32,900 nt of DNA from Bacillota bacterium (GTDB taxonomy: Bacteria > Bacillota > Clostridia > Peptostreptococcales > Anaerovoracaceae), in the NCBI GenBank assembly GCA_028724585.1, contig JAQYCQ010000014.1, positions 1 to 32,900 of the forward strand. The letters are read 5' to 3'. The notes under the pieces are model-generated. The model saw only the letters and a list, made by a program, of their open reading frames with translations, was not told where the DNA came from and ran no database searches. Below, in pieces: positions 15,920 to 23,658 of the stretch. How positions within the stretch are numbered: the first letter of the stretch is position 1; each line of letters begins with the position of its first letter. Position numbers and translations under genes: made by a program.

Positions 15920-16630
15920 ATGGCGAGATATTTACTGAAATTTTCAAAAAAAGGCGGTATACGTTTCATATCGCATCTTGATATGCTGAGGGTCTTCCAG
16001 CGCGCTTTCCGGCGTGCCGGCATAGATCTCAGCTATTCCAACGGCTTCAACCCGCATCCGCGGATAGGCTTCGCTATGCCGCTCTCGCTCGGCTTCGAGA
16101 GTGACGCCGAGTATCTGGAATTCGAGACCGACACCGAATATGCTCCCGATGAGGCGATGAGTATGATGAAGGATAAAATGCCGCCGGGCATAGAAGCGGT
16201 GGCATGCAGGAAGCTCAAAGATACGAGCAAAAAGGCGGCCGCGGCTGCTCTGGCGCGCGCTTCCTACACAGCGCTCTACAAAGGCGGCGACGGGAGCACG
16301 CGTGAAAAGATAACGGGAGCACTGCAGGGTTTCCTGGCTCAGGAGCACGTCATGAGCGTCAAGTACTCCAAGAAGAAAAAGAAAGACATAGAGAGCGACA
16401 TCAGGCCGAATATCTATTCGCTGAGCTCGGTCTCAGAAAACCGTCTGCTGCTGAGCATGCTCCTCGGCGCCGGCAATACGGGAAGCCTCAACCCCGAGGT
16501 GATGCTGAAAGAGCTCTGCCGCTTCTGCGGAGTGGAGTACAATGATTACGAATGGCTCTACACCAGGACAGAGATGTTTTTCCTCGATAAAAAGGGCAGG
16601 ATAAAGCCGCTTACGGATTTCGAGGGATAA
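15920..16630 (+). CDS. TIGR03936-family radical SAM-associated protein (DUF2344)
   Basis: This 236-residue protein starts MARYLLKFSKKGGIRFISHL. The signatures FSKKGGIRFISHLDMLRVFQRAFRR (given here for the family's opening, residues 7-31) and GFNPHPRIGFAMPLSLG are diagnostic. Members of this family accompany, or are fused to, the TIGR03960 radical SAM protein, as here. ATG 15920 is chosen; in-frame starts further upstream lie inside the preceding gene. GAGGTAGATGGGA precedes the start. No RNase G or rplU gene follows, unlike in some relatives. Confidence 0.88.
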   Translation: MARYLLKFSKKGGIRFISHLDMLRVFQRAFRRAGIDLSYSNGFNPHPRIGFAMPLSLGFESDAEYLEFETDTEYAPDEAMSMMKDKMPPGIEAVACRKLKDTSKKAAAAALARASYTALYKGGDGSTREKITGALQGFLAQEHVMSVKYSKKKKKDIESDIRPNIYSLSSVSENRLLLSMLLGAGNTGSLNPEVMLKELCRFCGVEYNDYEWLYTRTEMFFLDKKGRIKPLTDFEG

Positions 16631-16665
16631 CAGGCAGCAATAGAAAATATATTAAGAGGATTGAG

Positions 16666-16703
16666 GCGCGGCGCCGGGCGGGAAACTGTCGGCGCCGCGC
16701 TTT
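16666..16703 (+). terminator. GC-rich hairpin, likely terminator after the radical SAM pair
   Basis: GCGCGGCGCC (16666-16675) pairs perfectly with GGCGCCGCGC (16691-16700), followed by only TTT. The stem is strong but the T-tract is short. Confidence 0.5.
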
Positions 16704-16704
16704 C

Positions 16705-16719
16705 GTGCGCTCCGCGCAC
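16705..16719 (+). repeat. TCC-triloop palindrome (GTGCGC stem)
   Basis: GTGCGCTCCGCGCAC has a perfect 6-bp stem around TCC, the design shared by the dispersed family. It lies between two terminator-like hairpins. Confidence 0.55.
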
Positions 16720-16752
16720 GGGTTCCCCGCGGGAAAACCGCGGGATAAGTGA

Positions 16753-16775
16753 CGGCGCCTGCGGGCGCCGTTTTT
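16753..16775 (+). terminator. Rho-independent terminator
   Basis: CGGCGCC (16753-16759) pairs with GGCGCCG (16764-16770) over a 4-base loop, followed by TTTTT. Confidence 0.75.
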
Positions 16776-16934
16776 CGTTCCAGCCCGCTCCCGCCATGAA
16801 ACCGCTGAGGCGGCAGCCGGTCCGAAAGCCGCCCGTCCGTCAGGACATTTGTGAGCGGAGCTCTCGAAGGATGTTCGTTTTCAAACATATCCATTGACTT
16901 TTAAGCTATAATATATGAGTGATAATGGATGTAT

Positions 16935-16952
16935 GGTTAGCAAAGACTAACC
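16935..16952. promoter_or_regulatory. Inverted repeat upstream of the alaX-like gene
   Basis: GGTTAG (16935-16940) and CTAACC (16947-16952) form a perfect 6-bp dyad with a 6-bp spacer. It lies in the A/T-rich leader about 95 bp before the start codon. It could be an operator; the half-site resembles DtxR-type half-sites, but the spacing does not fit the classical box. Confidence 0.35.
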
Positions 16953-17047
16953 GAGCAATAAAATAATAACAAAATGCGCGAATGTTCGCAATGTTAAATA
17001 TGCTTTTATGCAGGCGGGAGGGATTTCCTTTCGCTCGGGAGTGGGAA

Positions 17048-18241
17048 ATGACAGAAAAGACATATCAGAAAGAACGTTATTTAAAAAAGGCTTCAGCTGA
17101 GGTAGTGAGCGTCAGCGGAGCGGACGTTATCCTGGACAGGACTATCTTCGCTTCGGACGCGGGCGGACAGCCCTGCGATCTCGGCACTATAAACGGTTTT
17201 AAGGTAAAGGACGTCACAGAAAAGGGCGATGAGATAATACATACTCTGGCCAGAGCGGAGGACGCGGCTCAGCTTAAGCCGGGCCAGCCGGTTGAGATGG
17301 AGATAGACTGGGAGAGAAGGTTCGACCATATGCAGAACCATCTTGGGGAGCATATCCTGTCAGGTGTGTTCAAGAGCGAGTACGGTCTCGACAACCACGG
17401 CTTCCATCTGGGCGACGATGACGGGACATTCGACTTGGCGACTCAGGATCTTACTGACGAGATGATCGATCGTGTAGAGGAACTTGCCAACCAGGCGGTT
17501 TACGACGCGCTGCCGGTACAGATAGAATTCGCCGCCAACCGTGAGGAAGCGGAGAAGTATCCGCTGAGAAAGCAGCTGACTGTGGACAGTGATATCCTCA
17601 TAACTATCGTTCCCGGCGTGGACTGTGTGGCATGCTGCTGCCCGCATGTGGCTAATACCGCCGAGATCGGGATCATAAAGATCACAGGACACGAGAAGTA
17701 TAAACAGCTGACAAGGGTTCATTTTAAGTGCGGCAAACGCGCTCTCCGCGACTACCAGCAGAAGCACAGGGATGTGGCGGTTCTTGCCGAGAAATATTCT
17801 GCTGACGAATTTACCCTGCTTTCCAAGGTAGACAAGGCTGAGAAGAAGAACGACAAGATCAGGAAGGAATACAACGACTTCAAAACTTCTATCGCTGAGG
17901 CGAACGCCAGGAGGCTGACGGGATCAGGCGCGGCAGTGATCGCGGGCGAGATAGGCGGAGCGGACATGGACCTGCTCAGGATCACTGCCAAGAAGCTTTC
18001 CGATATGACAGATGCTCCGGTAGTTATATCGTCGCCGGAGGCGTCGTCTGTTCTCCTGACCAGCGCTAAAGGCTCGCCTGTACAGTGCGGAAAGATAGTA
18101 AAGGCTTTCGCGGAGGAGGGCCGCGGGGGCGGCGGCCCTAACCAGGCTCAGGTCGTTTTCCAGGACCAGGAGCATATGAGGGCCTTCGCGGATAAGGCCG
18201 CTGAGGAGATGGAAAAGGCTCTGGCGGGCGTAGAAAACTGA
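17048..18241 (+). CDS. AlaX-type alanyl-tRNA editing protein with DHHA1 domain
   Basis: This 398-residue protein is related to the editing half of alanyl-tRNA synthetase. It would hydrolyse mischarged Ser- or Gly-tRNA(Ala). The zinc site is intact: HMQNH (H94, H98) and CCCPH (C196, H200). The N-terminal FASDAGGQPCDLG matches the typical FYPxGGGQPxDxG start. The C-terminal 150 residues form a DHHA1-like domain with GRGGGGPNQAQ. ATG 17048 follows GGAG by 6 bases; an in-frame ATG at 16982 adds an unrelated stretch and lacks a site. Its stop is 29 bp before mtnA, so it may head that transcription unit. Confidence 0.87.
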   Translation: MTEKTYQKERYLKKASAEVVSVSGADVILDRTIFASDAGGQPCDLGTINGFKVKDVTEKGDEIIHTLARAEDAAQLKPGQPVEMEIDWERRFDHMQNHLGEHILSGVFKSEYGLDNHGFHLGDDDGTFDLATQDLTDEMIDRVEELANQAVYDALPVQIEFAANREEAEKYPLRKQLTVDSDILITIVPGVDCVACCCPHVANTAEIGIIKITGHEKYKQLTRVHFKCGKRALRDYQQKHRDVAVLAEKYSADEFTLLSKVDKAEKKNDKIRKEYNDFKTSIAEANARRLTGSGAAVIAGEIGGADMDLLRITAKKLSDMTDAPVVISSPEASSVLLTSAKGSPVQCGKIVKAFAEEGRGGGGPNQAQVVFQDQEHMRAFADKAAEEMEKALAGVEN

Positions 18242-18270
18242 TCATCATTTTAAGAATTGGAGATATTTAA

Positions 18271-19395
18271 ATGAAGACTGATTTTAAGAACGGAGATTAC
18301 GATACTGTCGGATTTTCCGAGGACGGGAGGAGGCTGGCATATATAGACCAGACTCTGCTCCCAAATGAGGTAAGGTTCGTGGAGACCGACGATCTCAATG
18401 AAATGAGGCAGGCCATATACCTGCTCAAGGTCAGGGGAGCGCCGGCTATCGGTGTCGCGGCAGCTATAGGCGTCTATGTGCTGGCCAATAAGCTCATGTA
18501 CATGGGCTACCACGAGGAGGATATGTTCCTGCAGGCTCTGCAGATGCAGGCGGAGGTCCTGGCTTCCGCGCGTCCGACCGCTGTAAACCTCAAGTGGGCT
18601 GTGAACAGGATGATGAACAGGGCCCAGACCTGTGTCGGTCTGGGTGTAGACGGCATAGTCGACGAGCTCAAGCGCGAAGCGACCCTGATACGCGACCAGG
18701 ATATAGAGGTCTGCAGGAAGCTGGGCGAAAACGGCCTGGAGGTCCTGGAAAAGGGTCAGGGCATACTGACTCACTGCAATGCCGGCAGGCTGGCGACGGT
18801 AAGGTACGGCACGGCGACTTCGCCTATATATCTGGGCCAGGAGCGTGGATACGATTTCAAGGTATACGCTGACGAGACCAGGCCTCTGCTGCAGGGCGCC
18901 AGGCTTACTTCCTTCGAGCTGGCAAGCGCCGGAGTAGATGTTACCCTTATCTGCGACGACATGGCGGCTTCCGTCATGAAGCAGGGCAAGGTCCAGACAG
19001 TCATCACCGGCTGCGACAGGGTGGCGCTCAACGGTGACGCCGCCAACAAGATCGGAACACTGGGGGTTGCTGTCATGGCTAAACACTTCGGCATTCCTTT
19101 CTATATAGCCGCTCCGACCTCTTCGATAGATTTCAGCATCCCTTCGGGAGATTCCATCGTCATCGAGGAACGCGACGGGGACGAGATAAAGAACATGTGG
19201 TACGAGAAGCCTATGGCTCCTGAAGCAGCTAAGACATACAATCCGGCTTTTGATGTGACTGACGCCGATCTCATAACCGGGATAATCACCGAGTACGGCA
19301 TAGTAAGGCCTCCATACAGGCAGACCATGCGCGAGCTCAGGGATACTATAAAAAGAGAAAAAGAAAAAGCAAATGAAATGAGGGGACACGAATGA
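18271..19395 (+). CDS. mtnA: S-methyl-5-thioribose-1-phosphate isomerase
   Basis: This 374-residue protein is related to eIF2B alpha. It converts 5-methylthioribose-1-phosphate (or 5-deoxyribose-1-phosphate) to the ribulose form. Diagnostic motifs are KVRGAPAIG (R55-P58), THCNAG with catalytic C169, and TGCDRVALNGDAANKIGT with catalytic D249. The spacing of C169 and D249 equals that of the Bacillus enzyme's Cys160/Asp240. GGAGATATTTAA precedes the ATG. The stop overlaps the aldolase start by 4 bp (ATGA), a sign of translational coupling. Confidence 0.93.
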   Translation: MKTDFKNGDYDTVGFSEDGRRLAYIDQTLLPNEVRFVETDDLNEMRQAIYLLKVRGAPAIGVAAAIGVYVLANKLMYMGYHEEDMFLQALQMQAEVLASARPTAVNLKWAVNRMMNRAQTCVGLGVDGIVDELKREATLIRDQDIEVCRKLGENGLEVLEKGQGILTHCNAGRLATVRYGTATSPIYLGQERGYDFKVYADETRPLLQGARLTSFELASAGVDVTLICDDMAASVMKQGKVQTVITGCDRVALNGDAANKIGTLGVAVMAKHFGIPFYIAAPTSSIDFSIPSGDSIVIEERDGDEIKNMWYEKPMAPEAAKTYNPAFDVTDADLITGIITEYGIVRPPYRQTMRELRDTIKREKEKANEMRGHE

Positions 19396-20063
19396 GTTTC
19401 AATACAAAGCTGCCTGACGACAGAGAAGCTAAAGAAAACATACTGGAAGCCGGCAGGAGGATGTTCGACAAGAGCTACTGCGCGGCCAATGACGGCAATA
19501 TCAGCGTGAGGACCGCGGAGGGAAACTTCTGGGTAACACCTTCCGGAGTATCCAAGGGATTTATGGATGAGGACATGCTGATCAAGATAGATATGGACGG
19601 CAATGTCCTGGAGCAGCACACAGATCTGCACATTTCTTCAGAGATAAACCTGCATCTGGCTGTTTACAGGAACAGGCCTGACGTCAACGCTGTAGTACAC
19701 GCCCATCCGCCTCTTTCCACGGCCTTCGCCTGCGCGCGCAAGCCTATGACTGAGCCGGTGGTAAACGAAGCGGTCCTCAATCTCGGAGAAGTTCCCTGCG
19801 CTCCTTTCGCGCTTCCGGGAACCAGGGGACTGGCCGATTCTATAGTCCCTTACCTCCAGGGCCATGCGGCAGTTCTGCTGGCAAACCACGGCGCTGTAAC
19901 ATGGGGCGAGTCCATGGAGAAAGCGTATTTCCGCCTGGAGACTCTCGAGTATTACGCGAAAATGCTCATCCTCACAGGCCTGGGTCCTAAGGCTCACCTG
20001 CTGGACGACGATGAGAAGAAGGGCATCGAGAGCAGGCGCGAGAGCTACGGCATAGTGCTTTAA
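19392..20063 (+). CDS. Class II aldolase (DHAP-shunt candidate)
   Basis: This 223-residue protein belongs to the class II aldolase/adducin (FucA/AraD/MtnB) superfamily. It shows GNISVR, TPSGVSKG, SSE with likely catalytic E84, zinc ligands HAH (H103, H105) and NHG (H166). The choices are MtnB (dehydratase, methionine salvage) and the Ald2/DrdA-type aldolase, which cleaves methylthioribulose-1-phosphate or 5-deoxyribulose-1-phosphate to DHAP plus an aldehyde. With mtnA immediately upstream (4-bp overlap), no mtnC, mtnW/X or mtnD nearby, and presence of Glu at the FucA catalytic position, the DHAP-shunt aldolase is favoured, but this is inference. xseA begins 12 bp downstream. Confidence 0.85.
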   Translation: MSFNTKLPDDREAKENILEAGRRMFDKSYCAANDGNISVRTAEGNFWVTPSGVSKGFMDEDMLIKIDMDGNVLEQHTDLHISSEINLHLAVYRNRPDVNAVVHAHPPLSTAFACARKPMTEPVVNEAVLNLGEVPCAPFALPGTRGLADSIVPYLQGHAAVLLANHGAVTWGESMEKAYFRLETLEYYAKMLILTGLGPKAHLLDDDEKKGIESRRESYGIVL

Positions 20064-20075
20064 GAGGCAGCAGCT

Positions 20076-21356
20076 ATGGAAGTAAGGGTCTCAAAGCTCA
20101 CCGAATATATAGCCGGCATGTTCGAGATGGATCCTATCCTGAGGAAGGTCAGGGTAGTGGGCGAGATATCCAATCTCAAATACCACAGCTCTGGTTCGGT
20201 CTTTTTCACGCTGAAGGACGGTGACGCGGCTATCAGCTGCAAGATGTGGCGGCAGTACGTCGAGCTCCTGCGTTACGAGCTGGAGGACGGCATGGAAGTC
20301 AAGGCTTTCGGGGCTGTCGAGGTTTACGGGAAATACGGAACATATTCGCTCATAGTAAAGGACGTCGAAGTCAGCGGCGAGGGCGGGCTCATGGCAGCCT
20401 ACAAGGCTCTTTACAGCAGGCTCAGGGACGAAGGGATATTCGATCCGTCCCATAAAAGGCCGCTCCCTCTTTTTCCGCGAAAGGTATGCGTGATCACCAG
20501 CGGGACCGGAGCAGCTGTGCAGGATATATTAAAGATCATAAAGAGCAGGAATGATGTGGTGGACGTCCTGGTCTATCCGGTGCTCGTACAGGGCGAGAAT
20601 GCTTCTAAGGAAATAGCGGCGGCCATAAAGGACGTCAACGACCGCTCCGCGGACACAGATGTTCTAATAGTGGGCAGAGGCGGCGGCTCCATGGAAGACC
20701 TGTGGGCCTTTAACGAGGAGCGCACCGCCCGCGCCATATATAACTCGAGGATCCCGGTCATATCGGCAGTCGGCCACGAGAGCGACTTTACTATCGCTGA
20801 TTTCGCGGCGGATGTGAGAGCTGAAACGCCTACGGCTGCTGCCGCTCTGGCGGTTCCTGATATCAGGGATGTAAGGGTAAATCTGGACGATATGGCAGGG
20901 AGGCTGCGCGGCAGCCTTGACAGGCTCTGCGCTGAACGGAGAAGGGCTCTGGAGCTCCTTTCCCCGGAGCATATGCTGGTCAGGCTGAGGAACAGGTACA
21001 GCTTCGATGCCGGCCGACTGGCGATATATTCACCGGAAAAGCTGACCAGGATGATAAAAGGCAGGTACGATACCGGCCGTGCGGCCCTTGAAAACGAAAA
21101 GGACAGGCTCAGCTCCGGGATCCAGAGCAGGATCTCCGAACGGGAAAACGGTCTTGAAAAGATGCGCATAATGCTTGAGGGAGCTGATCCTGACAGGATA
21201 GTGAAGCGGGGCTATGCCATCATCACTGACGAGAAGGGAGCCGTAGTCTCGGGAGCGGCAGGACTCAATGTCGGAGATGTTTTGAACATCAGGCTGAGAG
21301 ACGGCAGTGCCGAGGCAGAAGTAAGAAAGACAGAGGTAGATGCCGATGGCAGGTAA
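20076..21356 (+). CDS. xseA: Exodeoxyribonuclease VII large subunit
   Basis: This 426-residue protein has an N-terminal OB-fold (VRVVGEISNLKYHSSGSVFF) followed by the catalytic domain. The signature VGRGGGSMEDLWAFNEE and the PVISAVGHESDFTIADFAAD region are diagnostic, and the length is normal. With XseB it degrades single-stranded DNA. Bases 20640-20654, encoding DRSAD, are an exact copy of the dispersed palindrome. The 3' end overlaps xseB by 17 bp. Confidence 0.95.
   Translation: MEVRVSKLTEYIAGMFEMDPILRKVRVVGEISNLKYHSSGSVFFTLKDGDAAISCKMWRQYVELLRYELEDGMEVKAFGAVEVYGKYGTYSLIVKDVEVSGEGGLMAAYKALYSRLRDEGIFDPSHKRPLPLFPRKVCVITSGTGAAVQDILKIIKSRNDVVDVLVYPVLVQGENASKEIAAAIKDVNDRSADTDVLIVGRGGGSMEDLWAFNEERTARAIYNSRIPVISAVGHESDFTIADFAADVRAETPTAAAALAVPDIRDVRVNLDDMAGRLRGSLDRLCAERRRALELLSPEHMLVRLRNRYSFDAGRLAIYSPEKLTRMIKGRYDTGRAALENEKDRLSSGIQSRISERENGLEKMRIMLEGADPDRIVKRGYAIITDEKGAVVSGAAGLNVGDVLNIRLRDGSAEAEVRKTEVDADGR
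20640..20654 (+). repeat. Exact 15-bp palindrome copy inside xseA
   Basis: GACCGCTCCGCGGAC is identical to the intergenic copies at 4172 and 6358. It encodes DRSAD just before the conserved VGRGGGS motif and does not disturb the reading frame or the family-typical length. Confidence 0.6.
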
Positions 21357-21564
21357 AAAAGAAAAATTGGATTTTGAGACCGCGTACAGGAAACTCAGCG
21401 AATGCGCGGAAGCTCTCAACAGCCCTGAGGTGAGCCTGAGCGACGCGGTCGAGCAGTACAAGAAAGGGCTTGAGTACTATAAAGTGTGCAGCGGCATCCT
21501 CGACGAGGCTAAGCAGCTGATACAGGTCTACGACAAGGAGACCGATACGGTAAAGGAGCTTTAG
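21340..21564 (+). CDS. xseB: Exodeoxyribonuclease VII small subunit
   Basis: This 74-residue protein has the family pattern (LDFETAYRKLSECAEALNSP, then LSDAVEQYKKGLEYYKVC), a two-helix hairpin that binds XseA. It overlaps xseA by 17 bp. A second in-frame ATG at 21346 is an alternative start. Only three bases separate it from ispA. Confidence 0.93.
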   Translation: MPMAGKKEKLDFETAYRKLSECAEALNSPEVSLSDAVEQYKKGLEYYKVCSGILDEAKQLIQVYDKETDTVKEL

Positions 21565-21567
21565 CGG

Positions 21568-22455
21568 ATGCGTCCTGAATACAAAGAGATAAAAGATCTG
21601 GTGGAGGAAAACCTGCTTAGATACCTTCCGGAGACGGACAGGGAGTGCGGTATCCTCTATGATTCCATGAAATACAGCCTGGAGGCCGGCGGAAAGAGGA
21701 TCAGGCCGGTCCTTCTCATAGCTTCATGCCGGGCGGCGGGCGGTACTGACGCGGAGGCCATCCCTTACGCCTGCGCCATTGAGTTCATACATACATATTC
21801 ACTGATACACGATGATCATCCGTCCATGGATAACGATGATCTCCGCCGGGGAAAGCCTACAAACCATAAGGTCTTCGGCGACGATATGGCCATCCTGGCA
21901 GGCGACGGACTGCTCAACAGCGCTATGGACGTTATGTTTGACGACATCGCCGCGCATACAGGTGAAACGGCGCGGAAAAGGCTGAGAGCAGCGCGCGAGA
22001 TCTCCAGGGCGGCAGGCACGCGCGGTATGATAGCCGGCCAGACGGCTGATGTAAGGCCGGAGCTCATAGGTCTGGCCGGTCCGGAAAAGCTCAGGTATAT
22101 ACACAGACACAAGACCGGAGCGCTGATCCGTGCGGCCGCGGCAGCGGGCGCCTATGTCGGCGGAGCCGACGGCAGGATCCAGCATTCACTGGAACATTAT
22201 GCTGAACAGATCGGGATAGCTTTCCAGATCATCGACGATGTGCTGGATGTCATCGGAGACGCCGGGAAACTCGGAAAGAACACCGGCGTGGACGAGGAGC
22301 TGGGCAAGCTGACATATCCTTCTTTTTACGGGGTGGAGAAATCTGAGGAACTGGCGAAGGAGGCTACTGATTCGGCATGCGCGGCTCTCGAGGGCGTGGA
22401 AGGTTCAGGTTTTCTTAAAGTTCTGGCGCTTGACCTGCTGGATAGAATATTTTAA
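21568..22455 (+). CDS. ispA: Polyprenyl (farnesyl/geranylgeranyl) diphosphate synthase
   Basis: This 295-residue protein condenses isopentenyl diphosphate with allylic diphosphates. The first Asp-rich motif is DDHPSMD (D82, D83, D88) followed by NDDLRRGKPTNHK. The second is IIDDVLD (D223, D224, D227). GGKRIRP near the N-terminus is the IPP-binding signature. The length is typical of short-chain synthases. It lies three bases after xseB and directly before the 609-base non-coding interval interpreted as OLE RNA, as in Bacillus halodurans. Confidence 0.95.
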   Translation: MRPEYKEIKDLVEENLLRYLPETDRECGILYDSMKYSLEAGGKRIRPVLLIASCRAAGGTDAEAIPYACAIEFIHTYSLIHDDHPSMDNDDLRRGKPTNHKVFGDDMAILAGDGLLNSAMDVMFDDIAAHTGETARKRLRAAREISRAAGTRGMIAGQTADVRPELIGLAGPEKLRYIHRHKTGALIRAAAAAGAYVGGADGRIQHSLEHYAEQIGIAFQIIDDVLDVIGDAGKLGKNTGVDEELGKLTYPSFYGVEKSEELAKEATDSACAALEGVEGSGFLKVLALDLLDRIF

Positions 22456-22460
22456 AATAG

Positions 22461-23050
22461 CTGAAAGTGGCGCAGTATTCTAGTCAGAATTTGATTATTC
22501 CGAAGACGGGGCTAAAAATCCGCCAAAGGGCACATCGATGAAGCTCCTTTTATTTGCCGCTGACGCCCAGTTGGGGGCATTTATCGGGAGAAAGGCGTCG
22601 AGGGCGATCCGTAATGGCATATGGGCGAGAACCCTTTACGCCGTGGAGGCTCACTTTCATATCTACCATATGACTGCGAGTAATAAACCTGAAGTGAGGT
22701 CACAGTCGCACCAGGCGAGGCCTCACCTAAGCGTAGCCTGCCTTGAGTGAGATAAGGGGAGATCAGATCGAGACGCAGTTCCGGCGGCCGAGGAGCTGTG
22801 TTTATTGCTGGTTGAAACTTTTTTTGCAAAAGAGGATAAGAATATTCAATACTGTTGAGGAAATCTCCTAGGCTGTATAGGGCCTGTGGATTGCAGTTCG
22901 GACTAAGTGGTCATCCGGTAGCGCAGCCGGCAACGGCGCGCGCTCTGCTTTAATGGGAAACCGCTGAATCGGCGACGTTTCAGCAGCGGAGGCAGGAAAT
23001 CTGACCGGACCTATGCCGAAAGGTTAACACAGGCACCTGTCCACTTGTTA
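22461..23050 (+). ncRNA. ole: OLE RNA (ornate, large, extremophilic) candidate
   Basis: A 609-base interval between ispA and the next gene has no credible ORF; the longest open frames (e.g. 22538-22750) lack ribosome binding sites. Its size and position between ispA and an OapA-like membrane gene followed by dxs match the OLE RNA locus (about 600 nt, co-transcribed with isoprenoid and DNA-repair genes). AAGTGG (22465-22470) can pair with CCACTT (23041-23046), suggesting the RNA boundaries. Internal hairpins include TCATAT/ATATGA (22657-22673), GTGAGG/CCTCAC near 22695-22725, a CCGGTAGCGCAGCCGG element near 22915, and CCGCTGAA with TTCAGC-AGCGG (22961-22989). In known systems OLE RNA binds OapA at the membrane and affects tolerance of cold, alcohols and Mg2+. 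The identification rests on synteny and structure, not on a covariance search; ends are approximate. Confidence 0.85.
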
Positions 23051-23064
23051 TTTTTGGGAAAAAA

Positions 23065-23658
23065 ATGAAGAAAGACATTAAACATAAAGACAACGAAAAA
23101 GAAAAAGACAGAGACAAGGCAAAAGGCAAAGCATCGGGAGCGCAGCGCGTATGGACTATCTCCATAACGGTATGCGCTTTCTGTCTGTCTGTTTTCATGA
23201 ATCTCTTTGCCGATATGCTCATGCGCAATTCCAACATCCTGATAGCCTTCATAGTACTGATCGCGATCATATTGATAGGAATAGTGTTCGATATCATAGG
23301 AGTATCGGTAACGGTAGCCGATCCGGCACCGTTCAACTCCATGGCGTCCTCCAAGTTGAAGGGCGCGAAGAGCGCGCTCAAGCTGATAAAGAACGCTCCT
23401 AAGGTATCGAGCGTCTGCAACGATGTGGTTGGGGATACATGCGGCATCATCAGCGGTACTTCGGCGGCATATATCGTGACTCAGCTGTCGAACGCGGGAA
23501 TTATGGATTACGCGGTCCTCTCGCTCCTTCTCAGCGGTATCGTGGCTTCGCTGACTATTGGAGGAAAGGCTATGGGCAAGGAGTTCGCGATATCCAGATC
23601 TAAAAACATAGTTACCAGGATCGGCAGGATAATCGCGATTTTTACGGAGCGTAAATAA
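23065..23658 (+). CDS. oapA: OLE-associated protein A, membrane protein
   Basis: This 197-residue protein has a charged N-terminus (residues 1-27, Lys/Glu/Asp-rich) and hydrophobic segments at about 30-52, 57-82, 126-141 and 147-168. A conserved-looking central loop lies between the second and third (SSKLKGAKSALKLIKNAPKV, then NDVVGD). It lies immediately downstream of the OLE candidate and upstream of dxs, exactly where OapA is encoded in Bacillus halodurans. OapA is the membrane partner of OLE RNA and has been related to CNNM/DUF21-type Mg2+ transporters. The ribosome binding site is weak (GGGAAAAAA). Its stop overlaps the dxs start by one base (TAATG), so the two are translationally coupled. 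Confidence 0.85.
   Translation: MKKDIKHKDNEKEKDRDKAKGKASGAQRVWTISITVCAFCLSVFMNLFADMLMRNSNILIAFIVLIAIILIGIVFDIIGVSVTVADPAPFNSMASSKLKGAKSALKLIKNAPKVSSVCNDVVGDTCGIISGTSAAYIVTQLSNAGIMDYAVLSLLLSGIVASLTIGGKAMGKEFAISRSKNIVTRIGRIIAIFTERK

Larger units (their letters stand above)
16631..17047 (+). other. Intergenic region with terminators, palindromes and a dyad
   Basis: The 417 bases before the alaX-like ATG hold two GC-rich terminator hairpins, a TCC-triloop palindrome, a CCCGCGGG-type palindrome near 16725, and a GGTTAG/CTAACC dyad. The G+C-rich first half contrasts with an A/T-rich second half, which probably carries the promoter. TTGACT (near 16896) and TATAAT (near 16910) are present but only 7 bp apart, so I do not call a paired promoter. 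No T-box features were recognised. Confidence 0.5.

Noticed and set aside
16898-17047. T-box leader before the alanyl-tRNA editing gene
   Set aside because: No T-box consensus, specifier-loop arrangement or paired terminator was found.
18250-19389. 379-codon open frame on the minus strand
   Set aside because: It is the exact antisense of mtnA, a clear catalytic gene; it is a by-product of codon bias.
22538-22750. 70-codon open frame inside the ispA-oapA gap
   Set aside because: It has no ribosome binding site, its composition does not look like a protein, and it lies within the structured OLE candidate.
22456-23064. RNase P RNA, tmRNA, SRP RNA or 6S RNA as explanation of the non-coding gap
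   Set aside because: I could not find the conserved core sequences of these RNAs, and the gene context is that of OLE.
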